Below, one piece after another: positions 1-6,243 of a stretch of 17,381 nt of DNA. This DNA comes from Candidatus Atribacter alterifermentans (GTDB lineage Bacteria; Atribacterota; Atribacteria; Atribacterales; Atribacteraceae): NCBI GenBank assembly GCA_012517635.1, contig JAAYUP010000319.1, positions 1 to 17,381 on the forward strand, given 5' to 3'. Made by a program: the position numbers and the translations under genes. A model generated the notes under the pieces. It did no database searches, was not told the origin of the DNA, and saw only the letters and a program-made list of their open reading frames with translations. Every line of letters starts with the position of its first letter. Position 1 is the stretch's first letter.

Positions 1-348
1 AAATTCAATTGTAAATTTGACATCCTGGGGAGTTACTTTTTGACCATCACTCCAATACAGTGAATCATCGAGATGAAAAGTCCAAATTGTATTATCCGAA
101 CTCACTTCGATTAATTTTGCACTCTGACCTACAATTTGTCCCTCGGTGCTCATTTTGGTTAGAGGAGGATTGGAAATATGGGCAAAAACCGGCAAATAAT
201 CATCAAAAACCAAATTAGCTGTACTAACCATATTTGGTGAACCAATTCGCAAAACAACTTCCTCACCATGCGAAACAAAAGTCATTAAAAAGAAAAGGCT
301 AAAAACCGTTAGAAGAACTATTAAAATCTTTTTTTTATGGTGAATCAT
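1..348 (-). CDS. ABC transporter substrate-binding protein, family 5 (N-terminal part)
   Basis: This is the first 116 residues of an exported solute-binding protein; the rest lies beyond the left edge. The ATG at 348-346 follows a perfect AGGAGG at 360-355. Residues 1-28 have a Lys-rich start (HHKKK), a hydrophobic core and a possible cleavage site after SHG. The mature part starts with VVLRIG. It then carries the family-5 signature at about residues 88-115: WTFHLDDSLYWSDG followed by VTPQDVKFTIE, matching the usual 'W.F.L...v.WsDG.pvTa.DV.ft' pattern. Family-5 binding proteins deliver oligopeptides, nickel or other small solutes to a permease on the cytoplasmic membrane; the substrate cannot be told from this fragment. 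It lies 53 bases after the nitroreductase-like gene on the same strand, so co-transcription is likely. Confidence 0.88.
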   Translation of the reverse strand, partial: MIHHKKKILIVLLTVFSLFFLMTFVSHGEEVVLRIGSPNMVSTANLVFDDYLPVFAHISNPPLTKMSTEGQIVGQSAKLIEVSSDNTIWTFHLDDSLYWSDGQKVTPQDVKFTIEF

Positions 349-401
349 GACAAACCTCCTTTTATTTCCTTTTAATCGCTCTTCACTCAACACGGTCTTT
401 C

Positions 402-1136
402 TCAATCTGCTAATTGTCCAACCGTACTCATGTAAAGAACACTTTCTTCAATTCCATCAACACCAATAATGAGATTCACTTCATCATCATATATAGCTCC
501 AATCTGGCAACTTCCTAATCCAATGGATGTTGCTGCTAGAGCAAGATTTTGAGCAATATGACCAGCATCTAAGTAAATATAACGGTAGGCACGCTGTCGA
601 TATTTCCATTTCGAACGTTCAAAGATAGCCGTCCAAACAAAAGTAACCGCCGCCATCCTGAGCATCTCCTGACCCATTCCAGCTCTGGCTATTTCCCGAG
701 TAAAGTTTCCTTTTCTTAATGTCTCTAATTCATGTTTTCGAACTGAATAATGATAAATACCGGGATAAAGTTCTAAAACGTTGCTGACCACAAGATAGGT
801 CTCAACTGGATAAAGGCCGCCCGCCGAAGGGGCGGTACGAAATTCTTGGTTTTCTTCTCGGTTCCGAATTCCATTAGCTGCCCATAAAATATAGGAAAGC
901 TGATCCAATTGAATTGGTTCCGAAGAATATTCCCGGATGCTTTTCCTTTTTCGAAGAGCTTTGTCAAGGCTCATTTCAATTAAATCTTTTGGTTCCGGTA
1001 AGTTTACAATCTGAACGTTGGTATACAATTTATAAGGTTCTGGTAGGTTTCCCAAACTCATTCCACCTACTAGGCTTTCTCCTCGAATATATTTGGTTTC
1101 TCGCTGAAAGCGATCCCCTGATCCCTCCAACACCAA
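402..1136 (-). CDS. SagB/ThcOx-type nitroreductase-fold dehydrogenase
   Basis: A 244-residue FMN-dependent nitroreductase-superfamily protein of the SagB/ThcOx branch. Some members oxidise azolines in modified peptides; many, like this one, stand alone with unknown substrates. Seen: N-terminal GDRFQRETKY (7-16), PEPYK (32-36), the FMN-contacting RKSIREY (64-70), RTAPSAGGLYPVETY (100-114), PGIYHY (125-130) and LDAGHIAQNLALAA (189-202) with GLG (206-208). The chosen start is TTG at 1136-1134. An ATG five bases upstream is out of frame, GAGGGG sits 5 bases before the TTG, and the GDRFQRETKY segment that the family conserves at its extreme N-terminus would be lost with the internal ATG at residue 26. 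No YcaO cyclase or precursor peptide is visible. The nearest partner is the downstream family-5 binding protein gene. Family assignment is firm, substrate unknown. Confidence 0.87.
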   Translation of the reverse strand: MVLEGSGDRFQRETKYIRGESLVGGMSLGNLPEPYKLYTNVQIVNLPEPKDLIEMSLDKALRKRKSIREYSSEPIQLDQLSYILWAANGIRNREENQEFRTAPSAGGLYPVETYLVVSNVLELYPGIYHYSVRKHELETLRKGNFTREIARAGMGQEMLRMAAVTFVWTAIFERSKWKYRQRAYRYIYLDAGHIAQNLALAATSIGLGSCQIGAIYDDEVNLIIGVDGIEESVLYMSTVGQLAD

Positions 1137-1141
1137 AACAT

Positions 1142-1200
1142 CCCCTCAAAAAGTATCTTTTTTATTATTATAATTGATTTGTTTGCCATTCATCATAGTC
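1142..1200 (-). promoter_or_regulatory. possible promoter and ribosome site of the nitroreductase-like gene
   Basis: On the minus strand a perfect TATAAT lies at 1172-1167, which would start transcription about 24 bases before the TTG codon. GAGGGG at 1147-1142 serves as the ribosome site. No good -35 hexamer is found at 16-18 bases, so only the -10 box is supported. Confidence 0.35.
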
Positions 1201-1239
1201 ATTATTTTCTTCCTCGCTGTATTTATAAAAAAGAATAGT

Positions 1240-1280
1240 TATAATAATAATTGAAGAAAACTTTTTAAGGCGGGATCGAC
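1240..1280 (+). promoter_or_regulatory. possible promoter of the DUF2007-hydrolase-DUF401 unit
   Basis: TATAAT at 1240-1245 lies about 35 bases before the ATG at 1281, in the divergent gap shared with the minus-strand nitroreductase-like gene. The -35 region is weak (CTGTAT at 17 bases). AAGG at 1267-1270 is a modest ribosome site. Confidence 0.35.
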
Positions 1281-1508
1281 ATGGATTACCGGACTGTAAA
1301 ACTAGCTCAAAATAATATAGAAGCTGAACTTATTAAAGGCTTTTTAGAGGCTGAGGGTATCAACGTAATTTTAAAGCCATCAACTCAACCTTATGGTGGA
1401 ATCGCCTATTTTGGTGATACCGGCCCAATAGAAGTTCAAGTTAAAGAGAACCAAATGCTCCAGGCAAAATCGATTATCCATGATATGGAAATAAAACCGG
1501 TTGAGTGA
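1281..1508 (+). CDS. DUF2007 family small protein
   Basis: A 75-residue soluble protein fitting DUF2007, annotated in databases as a putative signal-transducing protein with no proven role. The family pattern is visible: an opening beta strand (YRTVKLA), the helix NNIEAELIKGFLEAEGI (residues 11-27), a strand VILKP, a glycine-rich turn (YGGIAYFGDTGP) and IEVQVKENQMLQAKSIIHD at the end. Length is normal for the family and there is no signal peptide or membrane segment. It is the first gene of a three-gene unit; the next start codon lies 6 bases after its stop, which suggests translational coupling to the exported hydrolase. Confidence 0.75.
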   Translation: MDYRTVKLAQNNIEAELIKGFLEAEGINVILKPSTQPYGGIAYFGDTGPIEVQVKENQMLQAKSIIHDMEIKPVE

Positions 1509-1514
1509 TAATCA

Positions 1515-2450
1515 GTGTCGAAACCAACCGATACCAACTATCATTTAAAACTTTCGGTTTTTACCTTGATTTTTCTATTTATAATAGCTTTCTCACCAAG
1601 AGGCTTTGCTTATTCCAACCAAGTTAAAATTGGTAAAAATATGATCCATTATATTGATTCTGGAAAAACAGATAATTTTCCCTTATTAATGATCCATGGA
1701 TTAGGAGAAAATCTCCTGACTTGGCAAAAAATTTTGAATCGTCTTCCGAAAGAAAAATATCGGTTTATTTTGGTTGATCTTCCAGGCCATGGACAATCAA
1801 CTGCTCAGCGGATGGGGAAGTACTCTCATCGTCATCTTGCTCAACAGCTTATCGAACTCCTCGATATTCTTTCAGTCAAAAAAGTTATCATTATCGGTCA
1901 TTCCTTAGGTGGAACTCTCGCTATCCGAATGGCTTTGCTTCATCCCGAGAGAGTACAAGCTTTATTTCTTATTAGTCCCGCGGTATTTTCGGTTCGCGGA
2001 GTTCCCTTGTCAGGTTTCATTTTTGCCAATCCTCTCTTGAGAACTGGTATTATATCTATTGCCAATAAGACACTGCGGTCCGAAATTAAACTGACAAAAA
2101 CACTCCAGGATGCAGTTTTTGATAAGAATATAATCGACCTAGATCTATTCAATCGAGTAGCCAACCCAATTCTTCAAAATCCCAGAAGTGGCTTGGCACT
2201 TTACTATTATTTACGAGATTCTTCTCGAAACCATGTTTTTCCTGATCTAAAAAGTCTTACTTTACCAATTTTTATTATGAGCGGAAAAGAAGATGCTTGG
2301 GTAAAAATCTCTGAAATAAGACGATTAACTGCTTCCTTCAAAAACGCCGACTTCTTGGAAATTCATCAATGTGGTCATATGCCCCAGGAAGAAAAACCAG
2401 ATGAAATCGTCGAACAAATGACCAAATTTATCAATCTTCATTCCCAATAA
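1515..2450 (+). CDS. exported alpha/beta hydrolase
   Basis: A 311-residue alpha/beta-fold serine hydrolase with an N-terminal hydrophobic segment (about residues 11-33, LKLSVFTLIFLFIIAF) acting as signal peptide or anchor, so it probably works outside the cytoplasmic membrane. Catalytic layout: oxyanion-loop HGLG at 61-64, nucleophile elbow GHSLGG with Ser130, acid Asp260 in SGKEDAWV and His288 in CGHMPQEE. DLPGHGQS (88-95) is also typical. A helical cap spans roughly 160-245. The start is GTG at 1515, six bases after the DUF2007 stop and with no strong ribosome site, so translation is probably coupled. It could be an esterase, lipase or C-C hydrolase; the sequence does not reveal the substrate. 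The DUF401 membrane protein follows after 4 bases. Confidence 0.88.
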   Translation: MSKPTDTNYHLKLSVFTLIFLFIIAFSPRGFAYSNQVKIGKNMIHYIDSGKTDNFPLLMIHGLGENLLTWQKILNRLPKEKYRFILVDLPGHGQSTAQRMGKYSHRHLAQQLIELLDILSVKKVIIIGHSLGGTLAIRMALLHPERVQALFLISPAVFSVRGVPLSGFIFANPLLRTGIISIANKTLRSEIKLTKTLQDAVFDKNIIDLDLFNRVANPILQNPRSGLALYYYLRDSSRNHVFPDLKSLTLPIFIMSGKEDAWVKISEIRRLTASFKNADFLEIHQCGHMPQEEKPDEIVEQMTKFINLHSQ

Positions 2451-2454
2451 TACC

Positions 2455-3654
2455 ATGCCGGTTCTGATAAAAATATTAATCATTTTTGCCTTTATCCTGG
2501 TCCTTATCAAAAAGAAATTGAATATCGGTCTAAGTCTTATATTGGCTTCTTTCCTTTTTTGGATTTTGTTCCAAATTCCCTTATCGAAATTCTTCTCGAT
2601 TTTCCCTTTAGGATTTTTTGTTTACGAAAATACCAATTTGTTGCTTAGTGTTTTTTCTATTATGTTGTTAGGAAATTTACTATCCAACAATGGGGAACTT
2701 GTTAAGCTCGTGCAGGGTATTGAAGAACGAATTCGTGATTCCCGATTGGTATCCCCAGCCTTATCGGCTCTGATTGGGCTCCTTCCCATGCCCGGTGGTG
2801 CGCTTTTTTCTGCCCCTTTGATCGAAGCTTCTTATTCATCCAGTTTATTATCAAGCCAATTGCTTACCTTTATTAATTATTGGTATCGACATGTATGGGA
2901 GTATTTCCTCCCGCTCTATCCTGTCATATTAATGGCTTCTACTATTACAGGATTATCTCTAGCCTGGATTATTATTCACCACCTCCCCTTTACGCTATTC
3001 GCTTTAATCGGTGGTTGGTTAGTCATAAAAAACCAAAAACCAGTATCAAATGCCATGATAAAAACTGAACCGATGCCCTTGAAAACCTTGCTTCGGTTAT
3101 TTGTACCTATCCTTATTCCTGTTTTTGTCGTGCTCCTTAACCAACCAGTATGGTTAGGAGCCGCAATGGGAATAGTCTTTTGTGTCTTTTTTCACCGTAT
3201 GAACCTTACCACCTTATCACGATTGATGTTTCATCGGTTTTCCTGGGCTATGATGTTGGATGTGGTTGGGGTCATACTTTTTAAAACCGTCATTCTTGAA
3301 AGTGGAAGTATCCCTATTTTGGTAGGCTCCTTTCTTTCAAGCCATTTTCCAATATTGTTTATTGGAATGGTCATTCCTTTTCTCATTGCCCTCATCAGTG
3401 GTTATTCGTCAGCTTTTATCGGTATTGCCTTTCCTATTATTCTTCCGCTGTTTACTGAATATTCCATCCAACAGATTTTTCCTCTCATATTTATATCTGG
3501 TTATGCTGGAATTACTTTTTCGCCAGCTCATCTTTGTTTAATCCTCACCTGCCGCCATTTTAAAAGCGACCTCATTTCTACCTACCGGCTGCTCTTTTTC
3601 CCATTCCTATTGGTATTTTCTTGGGGAGTAATTTGGTTTTTCCTTGCTCGATAA
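2455..3654 (+). CDS. DUF401 family integral membrane protein
   Basis: A 399-residue, very hydrophobic protein with around ten predicted membrane segments, matching DUF401, a family of unknown function that resembles ion/solute transporters of the GntP/CitM type. Family motifs seen: LIGLLPMPGGALFSAPLIE at residues 107-124, NYWYRHVWEYFLPLYP at 141-156, and a C-terminal GYAGITFSPAHLCLILT stretch. The Pro/Gly-rich re-entrant-like loop at 111-121 would be a candidate substrate path, which is inference. The ATG lies 4 bases after the hydrolase stop with no clear Shine-Dalgarno sequence, again pointing to coupled translation. The pairing suggests that the hydrolase product may be the transported compound, but nothing in the sequence proves it. 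Confidence 0.85.
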   Translation: MPVLIKILIIFAFILVLIKKKLNIGLSLILASFLFWILFQIPLSKFFSIFPLGFFVYENTNLLLSVFSIMLLGNLLSNNGELVKLVQGIEERIRDSRLVSPALSALIGLLPMPGGALFSAPLIEASYSSSLLSSQLLTFINYWYRHVWEYFLPLYPVILMASTITGLSLAWIIIHHLPFTLFALIGGWLVIKNQKPVSNAMIKTEPMPLKTLLRLFVPILIPVFVVLLNQPVWLGAAMGIVFCVFFHRMNLTTLSRLMFHRFSWAMMLDVVGVILFKTVILESGSIPILVGSFLSSHFPILFIGMVIPFLIALISGYSSAFIGIAFPIILPLFTEYSIQQIFPLIFISGYAGITFSPAHLCLILTCRHFKSDLISTYRLLFFPFLLVFSWGVIWFFLAR

Positions 3655-3751
3655 GTGCCAAAGCAAATGAATGAAGTTAACAGTATTTAATATAATTCAA
3701 AAAACCTCTTGCTTATTCGATTAAGCCCCTACAAAAGATTTTTTACGTAGT

Positions 3752-3812
3752 TGCCCAATTAATTATGACCGATTATTGTAGCGACATGCCATGGCATGTC
3801 GAATCTTGGGCA
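3752..3812. repeat. composite palindromic intergenic repeat
   Basis: A perfect 20-base palindrome, CGACATGCCATGGCATGTCG (3782-3801), sits inside further complementary arms: GATT 3771-3774 with AATC 3802-3805, and TGCCCAA 3752-3758 with TTGGGCA 3806-3812. An 18/20 identical copy occurs at 9443-9462 in another intergenic space, so this is a dispersed element and not a local operator. Confidence 0.7.
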
Positions 3813-3815
3813 TTC

Positions 3816-3885
3816 ACCCTCATCCTCACCTTCTCCCATCAAGAAAGACTGAGGGGGTGAGGGGGGGGAGAAGGGGTGAGGGGGT
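3816..3885. repeat. G-rich inverted repeat with quadruplex-forming pattern
   Basis: The left arm (CACCTTCTCCC, 3827-3837, inside a CCCTCA-rich tract) is complementary to the right arm starting GGGAGAAGG (3866-3874), apart from a few inserted G's. The right half contains four G-runs: 3853-3857 (5), 3861-3868 (8), 3873-3876 (4) and 3880-3884 (5), with loops TGA, AGAA and TGA. The ACCTTCTCCC core recurs at 11808-11817. Confidence 0.7.
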
Positions 3886-3980
3886 AACTCATTTCCATCC
3901 TCAACTAATGCCTCAAAAGCGCCCCAAAAGACAATAATTCATCTTATAAGAATTCACTTCTGAGATAAAATTTGAAAATG

Positions 3981-4009
3981 TTGTTGATGCGATTCGAATA
4001 TGATATACT
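3981..4009 (+). promoter_or_regulatory. promoter of the cobalamin-uptake unit
   Basis: TTGTTG (3981-3986) and TATACT (4004-4009) are separated by exactly 17 bases. The predicted start, near 4016, falls five bases before the closing helix of the cobalamin riboswitch, which makes this the best-supported promoter in the window. Confidence 0.7.
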
Positions 4010-4020
4010 CACCGCATAGT

Positions 4021-4177
4021 TGTTTTGGTTATTCTTTCGGGGAAGTCCGGTGTGAATCCGGCGCGGTCCCGCCACTGTAACTGAAAATGATGGTTGTATA
4101 TTATGCCACTGGTTATTATAACTGGGAAGGCACAGCCAGATGATTATATTCAGAAGTCAGGAAACCCATCCAAAACA
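4021..4177 (+). ncRNA. cobalamin riboswitch (aptamer)
   Basis: The conserved cobalamin aptamer is complete: GGGAAGTCCGGTGTGAATCCGG-like P3/P4 region (4040-4061), CGGTCCCGCCACTGTAA core with L5 (4064-4080), GCCACTGG and CTGGGAAGGC (from 4104 to 4132), AGCCAGATGA and the hallmark AGTCAGGAAACC (4155-4166). The closing helix P1 is a perfect 8-bp pairing of TGTTTTGG (4021-4028) with CCAAAACA (4170-4177). It binds adenosyl- or another cobalamin and normally turns the downstream gene off when the vitamin is plentiful. It precedes the BtuF/C/D-like genes, exactly the expected target. Confidence 0.95.
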
Positions 4178-4313
4178 TCCTTGCCACTCTTCGCGGAAAG
4201 AGGAGGTGGGAAAAAGCTTCTGGACCGCCACCAGAATCTTGGGAAACCCTCCCTCATCTCCCTCTTCTTCCCACGTAGAACTAATCAGGCTAATAACAAA
4301 TAAGGAGAATAAA
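4178..4313 (+). promoter_or_regulatory. riboswitch expression platform and btuF ribosome site
   Basis: A hairpin at 4181-4212 pairs CCAC (4184-4187) and TCTT (4188-4191) with AAGA (4198-4201) and GTGG (4206-4209). Its loop GCGG (4193-4196) is complementary to CCGC (4069-4072) in L5, fitting the L5-L13 kissing contact known for this class. GTGGGAA (4206-4212) can alternatively pair with TTCCCAC (4268-4274). A separate stem TTCTGG (4218-4223) with CCAGAA (4231-4236) lies between. The ribosome site AAGGAGA is at 4302-4308; TCTCC at 4257-4261 could mask it. No T-run is present, so control of translation is likelier than termination (inference). Confidence 0.6.
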
Positions 4314-5240
4314 ATGAGTAAACTCAGGGTTATTGCTATTTTAACCATATTAATTTTAGTCTTTTCTTCCACAATATCATTTTCTCAGCCACTAAGCGCC
4401 ACCGATGCAACTGGATTTACTCTCAGTCTCTCCCAACCTCCAAATCGCATTATTTCTCTCGCCCCTGGAAATACTGAAATCCTTTTTGCACTTGGTTTAA
4501 ATGATAAAATTGTTGGAGTGACTACTTATTGTGATGAGCCCATAGAAGCCTTAGAAAAGGAAAAAATCGGGAATGTTACTGAAATAGATTTGGAAAAAAT
4601 CCTCACTCTTCAGCCTGACTTGATTTTAGCTAGTTCATTAACCCCCGAAGAGACTATTACCCGCCTTCGTGAACTCAATCTTCCAGTTTTTACCCTTCAA
4701 TCAGATACCATTGAGGAAGTCATTGAAGATATATACAAAGTTGCAGTTTTATGCGGGGTGGAAACTTCTGGTTCAAACCTGGTAAAAACTATGAAGGATC
4801 AACTTAAAAAAATAAAGGATCTCTCTCAAACAATTCCAGATCATCAAAAACCACTGGTTTTCCATATTATTTGGCACGATCCTATCTGGACAGCCGGAAA
4901 AAATACCTTTATCAATGAATTTATAACTTTAGCTGGTGGGAAAAATTTGGCTGAGGATATTCAGGGTTATTCAACAATAGATTTTGAAGAGATTTTAAAA
5001 AGAAATCCTTCTATAATTACTGTTATTGAAAATCATGGGAAAAATGAGGAAAATCAGCTCTATCAATTTGTTACAACCGATAATCGGCTTCAGACAGTAA
5101 ATGCGGTAAAAAATAATCAAGTTTATTTAATTGATTCTAATTTAGTTTCTCGGCCAGGGCCTCGAGTCGTTTCCGCACTTGAAAACTTTGCTCAAATCAT
5201 CCATCCAGAAATTTTTGGAGAATATAAAATTCAGAAATAA
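4314..5240 (+). CDS. btuF: corrinoid (vitamin B12) ABC transporter substrate-binding protein
   Basis: A 308-residue periplasmic binding protein of the helical-backbone (BtuF/FhuD) type that captures cobalamin for the downstream permease. A signal peptide covers residues 1 to about 24 (SKLR, hydrophobic core, ISFS). The two lobes carry the family marks PNRIISLAPGNTEILFALG (43-61), IVGVTTYCDEP (66-76), QPDLILAS (100-107), and later WTAGKNTFINEFITLAGGKN and RPGPRVVSALE. The open frame continues upstream to 4140 through the riboswitch platform, but ATG 4314 is chosen because AAGGAGA lies 5 bases before it and the signal peptide starts there. Assignment to cobalamin rests on the riboswitch plus the BtuC-like permease; iron-siderophore binding proteins are close relatives, but the switch strongly favours corrinoids. 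No outer-membrane receptor gene is present nearby. Confidence 0.9.
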   Translation: MSKLRVIAILTILILVFSSTISFSQPLSATDATGFTLSLSQPPNRIISLAPGNTEILFALGLNDKIVGVTTYCDEPIEALEKEKIGNVTEIDLEKILTLQPDLILASSLTPEETITRLRELNLPVFTLQSDTIEEVIEDIYKVAVLCGVETSGSNLVKTMKDQLKKIKDLSQTIPDHQKPLVFHIIWHDPIWTAGKNTFINEFITLAGGKNLAEDIQGYSTIDFEEILKRNPSIITVIENHGKNEENQLYQFVTTDNRLQTVNAVKNNQVYLIDSNLVSRPGPRVVSALENFAQIIHPEIFGEYKIQK

Positions 5241-5247
5241 AGGTAAA

Positions 5248-6243
5248 ATGAAGACGTCAAAGAAAAGGCAAATTATTTTTATTTTTTTTATTATTCTTGT
5301 TTTGAGTATGATATTTTCTTTGGGAATCGGCGGTGGTCGTTTTCAAATCTCAGATTTATTGTCCTTCTTACGCCCTGCTTCGCTGTTGCCTTCAGAGAGA
5401 ACCATCCTCTTTGAAATTCGAATGCCCCGTTTAATTCTTTCAGTTTTGGTTGGTGCTGCTCTTTCTTTAAGTGGTGCAGTCCTTCAAGGCCTATTCCAAA
5501 ATCCTTTAGTCGATCCCTATGTTTTAGGAATTAGTTCTGGTGGTGCTGTCGGAGCCATTGTAGCAATCTTAAGTGGTATTTCACTGGGCTTTATCACTCT
5601 CCCTCTCTTTTCATTCCTATTTGCATTGGCAACTACTTTTTTGGTTCTTCGTTTGGGTCAAATAGGACATAAAATGCCCCTACAAATCATGCTCCTTGCC
5701 GGAGTTGCTATCGGCTTTTTCTTTTCAGCGCTTATCTCACTGGGAATGTTTTTGGCTGGAGAAAATTTGCATCAAATGGTATTTTGGATAATGGGTGGTT
5801 TCTGGAATAGCAGTTGGAATAAGGTTTATACTTTCTTGCCATTATTTTTAATTGGACTCCCTGTTATTTTCTCCTTTTCTCGAGAGTTAAATACTTTTCT
5901 TTTAGGAGAAAAAGTTGCTGAAAGTATGGGTGTTGATGTAGAAAAAACCAAAAAAATTCTCTTATTCACTACGTCTCTTTTAGTTGCTGCATCCGTTTCA
6001 GTAAGTGGAGTCATCGGTTTTGTTGGCTTAGTCGTTCCTCATGTTATTCGAATCATCATCGGCGAGGATCACCGTCAGCTGCTTCCTGCATCTCTTTTTT
6101 TAGGAAGCAGTGTACTACTCTGGGCTGACATCTTTTCCCGGACCCTCCTCCATCCTGTCGAATTACCAGTTGGGGTATTAACCAGCTTAATGGGCGCACC
6201 TTTCTTTATTTACCTTTTAAGGAGGAAAAAGAAAGGGTGGTAA
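5248..6243 (+). CDS. btuC: cobalamin ABC transporter permease (FecCD family)
   Basis: A 331-residue inner-membrane permease of the FecCD/BtuC family, with about ten hydrophobic helices, that forms the translocation path for the corrinoid. Motifs seen: EIRMPRLILSVLVGAALSLS near residues 56-75, then GAVLQGLFQNPLVDPYVLGIS, and SGVIGFVGLVVPHVIRIIIG, whose end is the loop that contacts the ATPase. The tail LPVGVLTSLMGAPFFIYLL is typical. ATG 5248 is preferred over the in-frame ATG at 5179, because the earlier one lies inside the btuF coding region while 5248 follows AAAGGT at 5239-5244 and starts 7 bases after the btuF stop. Its last codons overlap the start of the ATPase gene by 7 bases. It is controlled with btuF by the upstream riboswitch. 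Confidence 0.93.
   Translation: MKTSKKRQIIFIFFIILVLSMIFSLGIGGGRFQISDLLSFLRPASLLPSERTILFEIRMPRLILSVLVGAALSLSGAVLQGLFQNPLVDPYVLGISSGGAVGAIVAILSGISLGFITLPLFSFLFALATTFLVLRLGQIGHKMPLQIMLLAGVAIGFFFSALISLGMFLAGENLHQMVFWIMGGFWNSSWNKVYTFLPLFLIGLPVIFSFSRELNTFLLGEKVAESMGVDVEKTKKILLFTTSLLVAASVSVSGVIGFVGLVVPHVIRIIIGEDHRQLLPASLFLGSSVLLWADIFSRTLLHPVELPVGVLTSLMGAPFFIYLLRRKKKGW

Larger units (their letters stand above)
3655..3980. other. noncoding gap between DUF401 gene and B12 unit
   Basis: No coding region is supported here. The gap holds a composite palindrome (3752-3812) and a G-rich hairpin/G-quadruplex candidate (3816-3885). I saw no convincing intrinsic terminator for the DUF401 unit; a weak 5-bp stem (GCTTA 3711-3715 with TAAGC 3722-3726) is not followed closely by a T-run. 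Confidence 0.6.

Noticed and set aside
3711..3735. Terminator after the DUF401 gene
   Set aside because: The stem is only 5 bp, and the nearby T-run is separated from it by about ten bases with several other bases between.
4094..4303. Open frame across the riboswitch
   Set aside because: It overlaps the conserved aptamer and its platform, has no ribosome site and encodes no recognisable protein.
4140..4313. Upstream extension of the btuF frame
   Set aside because: The extension lies in structured leader RNA; the ribosome site and signal peptide place the start at 4314.
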